Of a DNA stretch of 64,000 nucleotides, positions 31,204-40,726 are shown one piece after another (within the stretch, counting starts at the first letter, position 1; the number at the start of each line of letters is the position of its first letter). Origin of the DNA: Kitasatospora sp. NBC_01246 (GTDB taxonomy: Bacteria > Actinomycetota > Actinomycetes > Streptomycetales > Streptomycetaceae); contig NZ_CP108484.1 in the NCBI RefSeq assembly GCF_036226505.1, positions 2,356,001-2,420,000 of the forward strand, written 5' to 3'. Under the pieces are notes generated by a model. The model saw only the letters and a program-made list of their open reading frames with translations. It made no database searches and was not told the DNA's origin. A program made the position numbers and the translations under genes.

Positions 31204-32487
31204 GTGATCACGGGGGTGGGCGCGGGCGGCACCGCGCGGCGGATCGGCGGTGCGCTGCTGGGCCGGCGGGCCCGGCTGCGCTGGGTGCACCTGGTGCTCG
31301 GCGGCGCCCTGCTGATGCCGTACTGGATGCTCTCGACCGTCCTGCTCGGGGCGCTCGACCCGGCGCACGGCTCCGTGGTCCAGGTCCTCCTCTACTTCGC
31401 CGCGCTCGCCCTCTCGCTGCCGATGGCCGCCGTCACCGCCCTGGTGCCGACGGTCCGGTCGCTGGAGGGGGCGGCGGCACGGGCGCTCTGCGCGCCGGAG
31501 CGGGCCGAGGAGGTCTCCGCCGGGCCGGCCAGGTCCTGGGCCGCCAGGCGCCGGAGCGCCACCTGGTACGTGCTGCACGTGCTGTTCGGCGGGATCGTCA
31601 GCGGGATGACGCTGGCCGGGACGCCGTTCGCGGTGGTGCTGGTGATCACTCCGCTCGGCGGGCCGGCGGTGGACGACGTGGTGCGCTTCTGGCAGGACCG
31701 CGGGTTCCCGGCCTGGCTGCCCGGACCGGTGCTCGGCCTCGCGCTCCTGCTGCTGATCCTCGCCACCAGCGCCGGCTGCGGCGCCCTGCTGGCCCGGTGG
31801 GCGCCGGTGCTGCTCGGCCCGACCCCGGAGGAGCGGCTGGCCGCCGCCGAACGGCGGGCCGCCGTCCTCGCCCAGCGCAACCGGCTCGCCCGCGAGCTGC
31901 ACGACTCGGTCGGCCACGCGCTCGGCGCGGTCGGCATCCAGGCCTCGGCGGCGGCCCGGGTGCTGCGGACCGACCCGGACTTCGCCGCCGAGGCACTGCG
32001 GGCGATCGCCGATACCGCGCGGGCGGCCGTCGCCGAGCTGGACGCGGTGCTCGGGCTGCTCCGCGAGGAGGACCGGGCGGACGCGGAGTCCGCCGGACCG
32101 ACCCTGGCGGGGCTGGACGACCTGCTGCGCCAGCTCGCCCGCACCGGCGTCGAGGTCGGCGCCGAGCTGGCCCCCGGGCTGCACCGGCTGCCGGCCGCCG
32201 TCTCCCGCGAGGCCTACCGGATCGTCCAGGAGGGTCTGACCAATGTGCTGCGGCACGCCGGGCCGGCGCCCGCCGGGCTCCGGGTCGGCCTGGCGGCGGG
32301 CCGGCTGGAGATCGAACTGACCAGTCCGCTGGGCGAGGCCCGGCCCAGCCGCCCCGGCGGCGGCCGGGGGCTGCGCGGGATCGGCGAGCGGACGGCGGTG
32401 CTGCGCGGCGGCTGCGCCGCCGGTCCGACGGACGACGGGACGACCTGGCGGCTGACCGCCTGGCTACCGCTGGAGGGAGCACGATGA
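31204..32487 (+). CDS. Two-component sensor histidine kinase (NarX/DesK-type)
   Basis: 427 residues from GTG 31204. Four membrane helices ([74 protein letters not shown]) form the input region with no large sensor loop. The HisKA_3 domain has [20 protein letters not shown] with phospho-acceptor His233. The HATPase_c domain has [20 protein letters not shown] and [18 protein letters not shown]. Its ATGA overlap with the response regulator gene shows coupling. The signal is unknown. Confidence 0.93.
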   Translation: MITGVGAGGTARRIGGALLGRRARLRWVHLVLGGALLMPYWMLSTVLLGALDPAHGSVVQVLLYFAALALSLPMAAVTALVPTVRSLEGAAARALCAPERAEEVSAGPARSWAARRRSATWYVLHVLFGGIVSGMTLAGTPFAVVLVITPLGGPAVDDVVRFWQDRGFPAWLPGPVLGLALLLLILATSAGCGALLARWAPVLLGPTPEERLAAAERRAAVLAQRNRLARELHDSVGHALGAVGIQASAAARVLRTDPDFAAEALRAIADTARAAVAELDAVLGLLREEDRADAESAGPTLAGLDDLLRQLARTGVEVGAELAPGLHRLPAAVSREAYRIVQEGLTNVLRHAGPAPAGLRVGLAAGRLEIELTSPLGEARPSRPGGGRGLRGIGERTAVLRGGCAAGPTDDGTTWRLTAWLPLEGAR

Positions 32488-33161
32488 ACGACCCGACCGG
32501 AACCGTCCGGGTGGTGATCGCGGACGACGAACGGCTGGTGCGGACCGGCCTTCGGGTGGTGATCGACGCGGAGCCGGACCTCACCGTGGTCGGCGAGGCG
32601 GCCGACGGCGCCGCGGTCGTCCCGCTGGTGCGCGAGCTGCGTCCGGACGTGGTGCTGATGGACGTCCGGATGCCCGGCATCGACGGCATCCGGGCCACCG
32701 AGCAGCTGGTCGGCGGGATGGCCGAGCCGCCCCGGATCCTGGTGGTCACCACCTTCGAGCACGACGACCACGTGTACGACGCGCTGCGGGCCGGCGCCGC
32801 CGGGTTCCTGCTGAAGCGGGCCAGCGCGGAGGAGATGGTGCAGGCGGTGCGGCTGGTCGCGCGCGGGGACTCGCTGCTCTACCCGGCCGCCGTGCGCGAA
32901 CTCGCGCTGCGCCAGCGGCCGGCGGGGCGGTCGGCGGCCGCGTCGGGGTACGGGCCGATCGGGCGGCTCACCGAGCGGGAGGGGCAGGTCCTGCGGCTGA
33001 TGGCCGCCGGGCTCAGCAACGGCGAGATCGCCGGGCGGCTGGTGCTCAGCCCGGAGACGGTCAAGACGCACGTCGGCAGCGTGCTGGCCAAGCTCGGCGC
33101 CCGCGACCGCACCCAGGCGGTGATCGCCGCGTACGAGTCGGGCTTCGTCCTGCCGGGGTGA
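32484..33161 (+). CDS. NarL/LuxR-type response regulator
   Basis: 225 residues from ATG 32484, overlapping the kinase stop by 4 bp. Receiver domain: [20 protein letters not shown] with the acidic pair, phospho-acceptor Asp in [14 protein letters not shown] (about residue 56), and a conserved Lys in [13 protein letters not shown]-terminal Lux[44 protein letters not shown]. It is the partner of the upstream DesK-type kinase. No target operator could be assigned. Confidence 0.95.
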   Translation: MNDPTGTVRVVIADDERLVRTGLRVVIDAEPDLTVVGEAADGAAVVPLVRELRPDVVLMDVRMPGIDGIRATEQLVGGMAEPPRILVVTTFEHDDHVYDALRAGAAGFLLKRASAEEMVQAVRLVARGDSLLYPAAVRELALRQRPAGRSAAASGYGPIGRLTEREGQVLRLMAAGLSNGEIAGRLVLSPETVKTHVGSVLAKLGARDRTQAVIAAYESGFVLPG

Positions 33162-33336
33162 CGGCGGGACGAGGGAGCGGCCGGGTGGCGGCGGGGGAGG
33201 GAGCGGCCGGGGGCCGGGGGGCCTGCCACCTGCGGTGACGTTTCTTCCGTCCCGGCCCTACCAGCGAGTAGAGTGCGTCGATCCCCCCTCTTCCACCCGA
33301 TACCTCCCGTATCGCCTGAAACGAACTGGTGACCGC

Positions 33337-33996
33337 ATGTCAGTCCGGACCAGCCCCGCGCTCTGGTGGCGCATGGGCATCGTGCTCTCGGCGGGCCTCG
33401 GCCTGACCCTCCAGACCGCCCCGCTGGTCTACTTCACCATCCAGAGCAATGTGATCGTGCTCGGCTACTTCATCGGCGCGGTCTACTGGATGGTCAAGCG
33501 CGGCACGGTGGACGCGCCCGCCCCCCGGCTGCGCGGGGCGGCCACGCTCTACATCCTGATCACCGGGCTGGTCTCGCACATCCTGCTGGAGCACGGCGCC
33601 AACCCGCTGCCCGGACTCTTCGACGGGCCGGACAAGCTGCAGCACTGGTCGTCCTTCTTCCTGCACTACGTGACGCCGGTGATGGTGATCATCGACTGGC
33701 TGACGCTGAAGCCGCGCAACGCCTCCGCCTGGCGCGACATCCCGCTCTGGCTGGCCTTCCCGCTCGGCTACGCGGCGATCGTGCTCGCCCGCAACGGGCT
33801 GTTCTCCAACTACCCGCTGCCGTACCCGTACTTCTTCTTCGACCCGACGAGCAAGGGCTACGGCTACGTCTGGGGCCAGATCGCGCTGCTGACCGTCGAG
33901 TTCGTCGTCCTCGCGGCCACGGTGGTCGGCCTGGACCGGCTCGGCACGCTGGTCGCCCGCAAGCTGCGGCCCGCGACCGAGCCCACCGGGGCCTGA
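33337..33996 (+). CDS. Pr6Pr family membrane protein
   Basis: 219 residues from ATG 33337; the frame is open to 33235 without protein-like content. Six membrane helices: WRMGIVLSAGLGLTLQTAPL, SNVIVLGYFIGAVYWMV, ATLYILITGLVSHILLEHGA, HYVTPVMVIIDWLTLKP, LWLAFPLGYAAIVLARNGLF and WGQIALLTVEFVVLAATVVG. The HYVTP and DWL motifs with the aromatic stretch YPYFFFDPTSKGYGYV are typical of Pr6Pr (predicted integral membrane, FAR-17a/AIG1-related). Function unproven; some relatives are serine hydrolases acting on fatty acid esters. Confidence 0.87.
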   Translation: MSVRTSPALWWRMGIVLSAGLGLTLQTAPLVYFTIQSNVIVLGYFIGAVYWMVKRGTVDAPAPRLRGAATLYILITGLVSHILLEHGANPLPGLFDGPDKLQHWSSFFLHYVTPVMVIIDWLTLKPRNASAWRDIPLWLAFPLGYAAIVLARNGLFSNYPLPYPYFFFDPTSKGYGYVWGQIALLTVEFVVLAATVVGLDRLGTLVARKLRPATEPTGA

Positions 33997-34107
33997 ACCG
34001 GCCCACCAGAGCCTGAACCGGGGCCTGGAGCGGCGCCGGCGCCGACCGCCCGGGCCGACCCCGCCATCGGGGCCCGACCCGCTGGGCCGGGCCCCGGCGC
34101 CGGCCGG

Positions 34108-35715
34108 CTACCGCGGGCCCACCGGCCGCAGTTCGCCGTCCAGCTCCAGCCAGCGGGTGATCCCGAGGCCGCGCAGGAACGGCAGGTCGTGGCTGGCGAC
34201 GATCAGCGCCCCCTGGTAGGACGCGAGCGCCTGGGTCAGCTGGCGGACACTGGCCAGGTCGAGGTTGTTGGTCGGCTCGTCGAGCAGCAGCAGCTGCGGC
34301 GGCGGATCGGCCAGCAACAGCGCGGCCAGCGTGGCCCGGAACCGCTCGCCGCCGGAGAGGGTGGCGGCGAGCTGGTCGGCCCGGCCGCCGCGGAACAGGA
34401 AGCGGGCCAGCCTGGCCCGGATCGCGTTGTCCCCCGCGGCCGGGGCGAACTGCTTGACGTTCGCCACGACGCTCAGCCCGTCGTCCAGCACGTCCAGCCG
34501 CTGCGGCAGGTGGCGCAGCGGCACCGGGGTGGTGATCTCCCCCTCCAGCGGGGCGAGTTCGCCCGCGATGGTGCGCAGCAGGGTGGACTTGCCGGCGCCG
34601 TTGCGGCCGATCAGGGCGATCCGCTCGGGTCCGCGCAGGTCGAGGTCGGCGGTGGTGCCGTACGGCAGCCGGACCTTCTGCAGGGTGAGCACCGTGCGCC
34701 CGGCCGGCACGGCGGTGCGGGGCAGGTCGATCCGGATCTCGGCGTCGTCGCGGACCGCCTCCTCGGCGGCGGTGAGCCGCTGTCTGGCCTCCTCCAGTCG
34801 CTCGGTGTGCATGCCCTGGAGCCGCCCGGCGGTCTCCTGGCCCTGGCGCTTCAGCTTGCCCGCGAAGATGTGCGGGTCGTTGCGGGTGACCGAGCGCTTC
34901 CTGCCGTAACTGGCGCTGCGGTCCAGCTTGGAACGGGCGTCGACCAAGTCCCGCTTCTGGCGCTGGACATCGGCCTCGGCGTTGCGCAGCAGCCGCTCCG
35001 CCGTCTCCTGCTGCGCGGCGACCGTCCGCTCGTAGTCGGCGAAGTTGCCGCCGTACCAGGTGACCTGGCCGTCCCTGAGGTCGGCGATCTGGTCCACGTG
35101 CTGGAGCAGCTCGCGGTCGTGGCTGACGATCACCATCACCCCGCTCCAGCCGGCCACCGTCTCGTAGAGCCGCTCGCGGGCGGACCGGTCGAGGTTGTTG
35201 GTCGGCTCGTCGAGCAGCAGGACGTCCGGCCGGCGCACCAGCAGGGCGGCCAGCCGCAGCAGCACCGCCTCGCCGCCGGAGAGTTCGCCGGTGGTGCGGT
35301 CGAGGCCGAGCCGGTCCAGACCGAGCCGGTCGAGGGTGGCGCGGGCGCGCTCCTCGACGTCCCAGTCGTCGCCGACGGCGTCGAAGTGGCGCTGGTCGGT
35401 GTCGCCGGACTCGATGGCGTGCAGCGCCTCCCGGGTGGCCCGGATGCCGAGCGCCTCGTCGACCCTCAGCCCGGTGTCGAGGGTGAGGCCCTGCGGCAGG
35501 TAGCCGAGCTCGCCGCCGACCCTGACGGCGCCGGCGGTGGGGGTGAGTTCGCCCGCGACGAGGCGCAGCAGAGTGGACTTCCCCGCGCCGTTGAGGCCGA
35601 TCAGGCCCGTCCGGCCGGGGCCGACGGCGAGGTGGAAGCCGTCGAGCACGGTCGTGCCGTCGGGCCACTCGAAGCCGAGGTCGGTGCAGAGGACAGCGGT
35701 ACTGGGTGATGCCAT
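34108..35715 (-). CDS. ABC-F family ATP-binding protein (possible antibiotic-resistance type)
   Basis: 535 residues from ATG 35715, with GGGAGGCC upstream. The longer frame to 35892 covers the leader region and is rejected. Two nucleotide-binding domains: Walker A GLNGAGKSTLLRLVAG and GRNGAGKSTLLRTIAG, signatures ELSGGEAVLLRLAALL and TLSGGERFRATLAALL, Walker B VLLLDEPTNNLD and LLLLDEPTNNLD; there are no membrane helices. The charged linker (RLLRNAEADVQRQKRDLVDA) is the P-site tRNA interaction region. ABC-F proteins bind the ribosomal E site and release stalled or drug-bound ribosomes. The 459-bp leader upstream has a candidate uORF and a long-range dyad. A small internal duplication (DRLGLDRLGLDR) is visible near residue 130. 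Confidence 0.93.
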   Translation of the reverse strand: MASPSTAVLCTDLGFEWPDGTTVLDGFHLAVGPGRTGLIGLNGAGKSTLLRLVAGELTPTAGAVRVGGELGYLPQGLTLDTGLRVDEALGIRATREALHAIESGDTDQRHFDAVGDDWDVEERARATLDRLGLDRLGLDRTTGELSGGEAVLLRLAALLVRRPDVLLLDEPTNNLDRSARERLYETVAGWSGVMVIVSHDRELLQHVDQIADLRDGQVTWYGGNFADYERTVAAQQETAERLLRNAEADVQRQKRDLVDARSKLDRSASYGRKRSVTRNDPHIFAGKLKRQGQETAGRLQGMHTERLEEARQRLTAAEEAVRDDAEIRIDLPRTAVPAGRTVLTLQKVRLPYGTTADLDLRGPERIALIGRNGAGKSTLLRTIAGELAPLEGEITTPVPLRHLPQRLDVLDDGLSVVANVKQFAPAAGDNAIRARLARFLFRGGRADQLAATLSGGERFRATLAALLLADPPPQLLLLDEPTNNLDLASVRQLTQALASYQGALIVASHDLPFLRGLGITRWLELDGELRPVGPR

Positions 35716-35860
35716 GGGGAGGCCTCCCGGGTGGTTGCAGACGGTCTGGGGAGCAACACGGGAGACACCGCAGGCGGCGCGTGGAGGGGCCCGGAGCGTG
35801 GCGGGGCCGGGCGGGGCAGCGAGGACCGTCGAAGATCGGACGGAGGGATGCCGGGCCGGC

Positions 35861-35948
35861 TCACCACTGAGGTCGCGCACTCGCACACGCACACACCGCG
35901 GGCAGCAGGGCTGCGGGGCGGCGGGGGGCGGTGTCTCGGGACCTCAGT
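35861..35948 (-). promoter_or_regulatory. Candidate ABC-F leader: 11-codon uORF inside a 9-bp long-range dyad
   Basis: On the minus strand ACTGAGGTC (35948-35940) pairs perfectly with GACCTCAGT (35874-35866). Between them is a GTG-start frame of 11 codons (35896-35861, MCACASARPQW, stop) whose last codons overlap the 3' arm. A translating ribosome would therefore open the stem, an arrangement known from ribosome-mediated attenuation of ABC-F and other resistance genes. The uORF has no clear ribosome site, so confidence is limited. Confidence 0.35.
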
Positions 35949-36174
35949 AGAGCAACGGCCTTCTCCTGTTCTGGCGGGTGGCACGAACCACGGTACGGAG
36001 GCTCCCGGGGCCCGGCAAGCGATTAATTCCGTGCGGATCAGGTGCCGATCCCGTGACAGCTCCGCCCCGGTCCGACCCTCGGGCGGGGGCACCGCCGCCC
36101 GCATGGCAGACTCCTCACCTGCCATGCCTGCGGCTCGGGCGGCATGGCACGCATCCACAGGGGGAACTGAACTC

Positions 36175-37398
36175 ATGTCACCGATATCCCGGACCACGCG
36201 CGCTGCGCTGGGCGCCTCCGTCGTCACGCTGACGATGGTGGTCGCGACCGCGTGCGGTCCGGACAACAGCGACGCCACCGGGGCCCAGACCGCGGCGCCG
36301 ACCGCCGCCGCGACCACCGGGGCCGGCACCGGCACACCGGGCGCCGCCCCGGTCAAGCTGCCCACCCTCGACGAGCTGAAGAAGTGGAAGTTCGAGGACT
36401 GGGACAAGTGGGCCCAGCAGAACGTGATCACCCCGGCCGTGCAGGGCTTCTGGGACCTCCAGAAGATCCTCAAGGCCAAGCCGTACAAGCCCGGCCCGGC
36501 CAAGGAGCCCAGCGGCCAGCCGACCGCGGCGCAGCCCACGGCCCAGCCCACCGGCCCGACGCCGAGCCAGCCGGGCTCCCAGCCGCCGGCGGACAACGGC
36601 AACGACCCGCTGCCGAAGGTCGTCCAGGAGAAGCCCGTCCCGCACCCGTACGCGAAGAACTTCCACGTGAACGGCAAGCTGTTCTTCCAGGACGGCGCGC
36701 AGGAGTACGTCTGCTCCGGCACCGTGATCTCCGACCCGGCCAACCCCGGCAAGAGCAACCTGGTGTGGACCGCCAGCCACTGCCTGCACGGTGGCAAGGG
36801 CGGCAAGTCGCACACCAACATCACCTTCGCCCCGGCCTTCAACAGCACCGGCGTGCTGAGCGGCGGGAAGCAGGCGCCGCTGGCGCAGGCCGAGCCGTAC
36901 GGCGAGTGGGGCGCGGTGGCCGGCATCGTCTCCCCGACCTGGGCGGACGAGGCCGACCCGGAGTACGGCGGCCCGTGGAGCCAGTACGACTTCGGCATCA
37001 TCCGGGTGGCCAACCCGGACGGCAGCAAGAAGTCGCTGGAGGAGGTCGTCGGCGGCTCCGTGCCGGTCTGGTTCAACGCCCCGCGCGACCAGATCTCCGC
37101 CGTGAGCAGCTACGGCTTCCCGGCCGGCAAGCCCTTCGACGGCATGGAGCTGGAGCACTGCGACAGCGGCAAGCCGGTCCGCCACACGATCGACCCGAGC
37201 CGCCCGGCGATGCTGACCATCGGCTGCAACGGCACCGGCGGCGACAGCGGCGGCGGCTGGTTCGCGACCAAGGACGGCAAGCAGGTGCTGGTCTCGGACA
37301 CCTCCATCGGGGGCAACGACAACACCTGGGAGGCCGGCCCCTACCTGGACGACGTCGCCCAGCACGCGCTGGAGTACATCTCCAAGAAGACGAAGTGA
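36175..37398 (+). CDS. Secreted trypsin-like serine protease
   Basis: 407 residues from ATG 36175; the frame is open back to 35731 through the ABC-F leader but lacks protein-like content there. The signal peptide (AALGASVVTLTMVVATACGP) has an ATAC site that may be a weak lipobox. After a Thr/Ala/Pro linker with AAQPTAQPTGPTPSQPG-type repeats comes a chymotrypsin-fold domain with His202 (WTASHCLHG), Asp272 (QYDFGIIRV) and Ser358 (GGDSGGGWF), so the catalytic triad is complete. A Cys pair follows each His and Ser element. It should act extracytoplasmically as an endopeptidase. It is divergent from the ABC-F gene. Confidence 0.92.
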   Translation: MSPISRTTRAALGASVVTLTMVVATACGPDNSDATGAQTAAPTAAATTGAGTGTPGAAPVKLPTLDELKKWKFEDWDKWAQQNVITPAVQGFWDLQKILKAKPYKPGPAKEPSGQPTAAQPTAQPTGPTPSQPGSQPPADNGNDPLPKVVQEKPVPHPYAKNFHVNGKLFFQDGAQEYVCSGTVISDPANPGKSNLVWTASHCLHGGKGGKSHTNITFAPAFNSTGVLSGGKQAPLAQAEPYGEWGAVAGIVSPTWADEADPEYGGPWSQYDFGIIRVANPDGSKKSLEEVVGGSVPVWFNAPRDQISAVSSYGFPAGKPFDGMELEHCDSGKPVRHTIDPSRPAMLTIGCNGTGGDSGGGWFATKDGKQVLVSDTSIGGNDNTWEAGPYLDDVAQHALEYISKKTK

Positions 37399-37428
37399 CC
37401 TGAGTCACCTCCGGCAGCACGTCCGGCC

Positions 37429-37463
37429 CCGGGGCCCGCGGCCTTTCCCGCCGCGGGCCCCGG
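37429..37463 (+). terminator. Hairpin terminator after the serine protease gene
   Basis: Perfect 14-bp arms (CCGGGGCCCGCGGC and its complement) around a 7-nt loop, 30 bp after the stop. Confidence 0.78.
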
Positions 37464-37497
37464 CGCGCTCCCCCGCTCTCCTAGAATCGGAGACATC

Positions 37498-39135
37498 ATG
37501 AGCGCCACACTCGTAGTCAAGGACCTCGTCGCCGGCCACGGCGACCGCACCCTCTTCTCCGGCCTGGACCTGGTCGTCGCCCCCGGTGACGTGATCGGGC
37601 TGGTCGGCGTGAACGGCGCCGGCAAGTCGACGCTGCTGCGGCTGCTGGCCGGGCTGGACACCCCCGAGGGCGGCTCGCTGCGGCTCAGCCCGGCGGGCGC
37701 GAACATCGGCCACCTGCCGCAGGAGCCGGAGCGGCGCGAGGGCGAGTCGGTCCGGGACTTCCTGGCCCGCCGCACCGGCGTGGCGGCCGCCCAGGCGGCC
37801 CTGGACCTGGCCACCGAGGGCCTGGTCGAGAGCCGCCCCGGCGCCGACGACGACTACGCGGCCAGCCTGGACCGCTGGCTGGACCTCGGCGGCGCCGATC
37901 TGGAGGAGCGGGCCGAGGAGGTCGCCGGCTCGCTCGGGCTGACGGTCTCGCTGGACCTGCCGATGACCGCGCTCTCCGGCGGCCAGGCCGCCCGGGCCGG
38001 CCTCGCCTCGCTGCTGCTCTCCCGCTACGACGTCTTCCTGCTCGACGAGCCCACCAACGACCTCGACCTGGACGGCCTGGAGCGCCTGGAGTCCTTCGTC
38101 AAGGGCCTGCGCGCGGGCACCGTGGTGATCAGCCACGACCGCGAGTTCCTGGCCCGGACGGTCACCCGGGTGCTGGAGCTGGACCTCGCCCAGCAGCAGG
38201 TCAACGTGTACGGGGGCGGCTACGAGGCGTACCTGGAGGAGCGCGCGGTGGCCCGCCGGCACGCCCGCGAGGAGTACGACGAGTACGCCGACACCAAGGC
38301 CGGCCTGGAGGCCCGGGCGCGGATGCAGCGCGGCTGGATGGAGCACGGGGTGCGCAACGCGCGCCGCAAGGCCGGCGACAACGACAAGATGGGCCGCGCG
38401 ATGCGGACCGAGTCGACCGAGAAGCAGGCCTCCAAGGCCCGGCAGACCCAGCGGATGATCGAGCGGCTCGACGTGGTCGAGGAGCCCCGCAAGGAGTGGG
38501 AGCTGCGGATGGAGATCGCCACCGCGCCGCGCTCCGGCGCCGTGGTCGCCACCCTGCGGGGGGCCACCGTCCGGCGCGGCGACTTCGCCCTGGGACCGGT
38601 GGACCTGCAGATCGACTGGGCCGACCGGGTCGCGATCACCGGCGCCAACGGCGCGGGCAAGTCCACCCTGCTGGCCGCGCTGCTCGGCCGGCTCGAACTC
38701 GACGGCGGCGACGCCGCGCTGGGCTCGGGCGTGGTCGTCGGCGAGGTGGACCAGGCCCGCGGCCTGTTCCTGGGCGGGGAGCCGCTCTCGGACGCGTTCG
38801 CCGCCGCCGTACCGGAGTTGAGCCCGGAGGAGGTGCGCACCCTGCTGGCCAAGTTCGGCCTGAAGGCGGCGCACGTGCTGCGGCCGGCCGACACCCTCTC
38901 CCCCGGCGAGCGCACCCGGGCGGCCCTGGCGCTGCTCCAGGCCCGCGGCGTCAACCTGCTGGTGCTGGACGAGCCCACCAACCACCTGGACCTGGTCGCC
39001 ATCGAGCAGTTGGAGTCCGCGCTGGCCTCGTACACCGGCACGCTGCTGCTGGTCACCCACGACCGGCGGATGCTGGACACGGTGCAGGTCAACCGGCGGA
39101 TCGAGGTCCGCGGCGGGCGCGTCCACGAGAGCTGA
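37498..39135 (+). CDS. ABC-F family ATP-binding protein (EttA/Uup-like)
   Basis: 545 residues from ATG 37498; TAGAAT lies 10 nt upstream. Two ABC domains: Walker A GVNGAGKSTLLRLLAG and GANGAGKSTLLAALLG, signatures ALSGGQAARAGLASLL and TLSPGERTRAALALLQ, Walker B FLLDEPTNDLDLDG and LVLDEPTNHLDLVA. The linker (EERAVARRHAREEYDEYADT) is long and charged with GYEAYLEERA, characteristic of ABC-F rather than membrane transport. The second signature has Pro for the second Gly (SPGE), a common variant. It lies between terminators as its own transcription unit and is a housekeeping translation factor or resistance homolog. Confidence 0.94.
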   Translation: MSATLVVKDLVAGHGDRTLFSGLDLVVAPGDVIGLVGVNGAGKSTLLRLLAGLDTPEGGSLRLSPAGANIGHLPQEPERREGESVRDFLARRTGVAAAQAALDLATEGLVESRPGADDDYAASLDRWLDLGGADLEERAEEVAGSLGLTVSLDLPMTALSGGQAARAGLASLLLSRYDVFLLDEPTNDLDLDGLERLESFVKGLRAGTVVISHDREFLARTVTRVLELDLAQQQVNVYGGGYEAYLEERAVARRHAREEYDEYADTKAGLEARARMQRGWMEHGVRNARRKAGDNDKMGRAMRTESTEKQASKARQTQRMIERLDVVEEPRKEWELRMEIATAPRSGAVVATLRGATVRRGDFALGPVDLQIDWADRVAITGANGAGKSTLLAALLGRLELDGGDAALGSGVVVGEVDQARGLFLGGEPLSDAFAAAVPELSPEEVRTLLAKFGLKAAHVLRPADTLSPGERTRAALALLQARGVNLLVLDEPTNHLDLVAIEQLESALASYTGTLLLVTHDRRMLDTVQVNRRIEVRGGRVHES

Positions 39136-39158
39136 GTGGTCTGGTCCATTCGTACGAT

Positions 39159-39190
39159 CGGGCGGTCCGGGACTCTTCCCGGACCGCCCG
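39159..39190 (+). terminator. Hairpin terminator after the second ABC-F gene
   Basis: Perfect 13-bp arms (CGGGCGGTCCGGG and its complement) around a 6-nt loop, 23 bp after the stop. Confidence 0.78.
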
Positions 39191-39211
39191 TCATGTGCTG
39201 TGCTGTCGGCC

Positions 39212-39889
39212 ATGGTTGACAGTGCAGTGGCAGGGACGCCCGCCTACCCGACCGTCCCGCTGATCCCGATGACGGTGCCCGCCCACGAGGCAGAGGCACG
39301 CAGCAGGTCCTTCCACGACGTGATGGCGCGGCGCCGGACCGTCCGCGACTACGCGACCCGCCCGATCCCGGACGGCGTCGTCGAATGGGCGATCCGCACC
39401 GCGAACACCGCGCCCAGCGGCGCGCACGTCCAGCCCTGGCGGTTCGTGGTGATCACCGATCCGGAGCGCAAGCGGCGGCTGCGCGAGGCCGCCGAGGCCG
39501 AGGAGCGCGAGTTCTACGCGCACCGGGCCTCCGAGGAGTGGCTGGCCGCGCTGGCCCCGATCGGCACCGACTGGCGGAAGCCGTTCCTGGAGGACGCGCC
39601 CGCCGTGATCGTCGTCTTCGAGGTGCACAAGGGCCCGCGGTCGCCGCGCCCCTACTACACCAAGGAGTCCGTCGGCATCGCCGTCGGGCTACTGCTCGCC
39701 ACCCTGCACCAGGCGGGCCTGGCCACGCTCACCCACACCCCGAGCCCGATGAAGTTCCTCAACGAGGTGTGCGAACGCCCGGCCGAGGAGCGGGCCGCCT
39801 ACGTCATCCCGGTGGGCTATCCGGCAGAGGGGGCGCGCGTCCCCGACCTGCGGCGCAAGGAGCTCGACGACGTGCTGACACGCCTCTGA
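39212..39889 (+). CDS. Nitroreductase / iodotyrosine deiodinase-like flavoprotein
   Basis: 225 residues from ATG 39212; ATG 39200 and 39269 are alternatives. FMN-binding features: MARRRTVRDYATRPIP at the N-terminal helix, ANTAPSGAHVQPWRFVVITD (the PSGAH-PW motif shared with iodotyrosine deiodinase and BluB-type enzymes), SVGIAVGLLLATLHQAGLAT and a C-terminal VIPVGYPAEGARVPDLRRK. It probably reduces nitroaromatics or quinones, or removes halogens, using NAD(P)H and FMN. The substrate is unknown. It stands alone between a terminator and the GNAT gene. Confidence 0.9.
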   Translation: MVDSAVAGTPAYPTVPLIPMTVPAHEAEARSRSFHDVMARRRTVRDYATRPIPDGVVEWAIRTANTAPSGAHVQPWRFVVITDPERKRRLREAAEAEEREFYAHRASEEWLAALAPIGTDWRKPFLEDAPAVIVVFEVHKGPRSPRPYYTKESVGIAVGLLLATLHQAGLATLTHTPSPMKFLNEVCERPAEERAAYVIPVGYPAEGARVPDLRRKELDDVLTRL

Positions 39890-39965
39890 CGCGCCCGGGG
39901 GCGGCGCCGGCTCCCCCGCGGTTCGGCGGTGGCCGGCGCTCCGGGGCCCGCCCATAATCGCTGTC

Positions 39966-40619
39966 ATGACTCACGTCACGCCACCACCCTGCGAGGACGT
40001 ACCCGGCCCTGCCGCCGCCCCCGCCACCGGATCCGGCACCGGACGGCGCCGACCGGCCCCGGGCGAAATCTCCACCGGCCGGCCGCCGGAACTGCTGCGG
40101 CTGGCCGGCGGGATCTCCCTGCGCCGCCGCTCGGCCGCGTACGCGCGCGCGCTGAACGCCGCCGTCCGGACCGATCTGGAGCATCTGCGGCCCTGGCTGG
40201 AGTGGGCCGCCGCGGCCCCCACGCTGGCGCAGACCACCGAGCTGACCGCGGCCGGCGCGGCCGCCTGGGACGCGGGCACCGACTTCATCTACCTGGTCGG
40301 CCTGGACGCCGAACCCGGCAGCGTCATCGGCTCGTTCGGCCTGCACGGCCGGATCGGGCCGGGGGCGCTGGAGATCGGCTACTGGGTGGGCTCGAAGCAC
40401 GGCGGCCGGGGCATCGCCACCGCCGCCGCCGGGGCGCTGAGCGCCGCCGCGCTCGCGCTGCCCGGCGTCCGGCGGGTGGAGATCCACTGCGACCAGGCCA
40501 ACACCGCCAGTGCGGCCGTGCCGCGCAAGCTCGGCTTCCGGCTGGCCCGGATCGCCGACGCGGCGGTCCGGGCGCCCGGTGAGACGGGCCGGCAGCTGGT
40601 CTGGGTCAAGGAGCGCTGA
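39966..40619 (+). CDS. GNAT family N-acetyltransferase (RimJ/RimL-like)
   Basis: 217 residues from ATG 39966; CATAAT 7 nt upstream with no ribosome site suggests a leaderless transcript. GNAT motifs: ISLRRRSAAYARALNAAVRT at the N-terminal helix, GSVIGSFGLHGRIGPGALEI, GYWVGSKHGGRGIATAAAGA (acetyl-CoA pyrophosphate loop Q/RxxGxG/A type), and VRRVEIHCDQANTASAAVPR followed by KLGFRLARI. The RimJ/RimL subgroup acetylates N-terminal amines of ribosomal proteins, other protein amines or small molecules. Confidence 0.92.
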   Translation: MTHVTPPPCEDVPGPAAAPATGSGTGRRRPAPGEISTGRPPELLRLAGGISLRRRSAAYARALNAAVRTDLEHLRPWLEWAAAAPTLAQTTELTAAGAAAWDAGTDFIYLVGLDAEPGSVIGSFGLHGRIGPGALEIGYWVGSKHGGRGIATAAAGALSAAALALPGVRRVEIHCDQANTASAAVPRKLGFRLARIADAAVRAPGETGRQLVWVKER

Positions 40620-40657
40620 GCGCGGGGCCGGCCGGCCCGGCCCCGCCCCCTGTGCCG

Positions 40658-40718
40658 CCGGCCCGGAAGACCGGCCCGGAAGACCGGCCAGGAAGCCCGG
40701 CCCCGGAAGACCGGCCCG
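40658..40718. repeat. 13-bp tandem repeats in the GNAT-AKR convergent gap
   Basis: CCGGCCCGGAAGA-type units occur four times (two perfect, then variants of 13 and 14 bp) ending at the stop region of the aldo/keto reductase gene. A GC-rich hairpin (GGGGCCGG/CCGGCCCC) precedes them and may terminate the GNAT gene. Confidence 0.75.
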
Positions 40719-40726
40719 TCACCCGG

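Noticed and set aside
35716..35892. In-frame N-terminal extension of the ABC-F protein from 35892
   Set aside because: The stretch is repetitive (VRVRVR...) and outside family length; a good ribosome site precedes ATG 35715.
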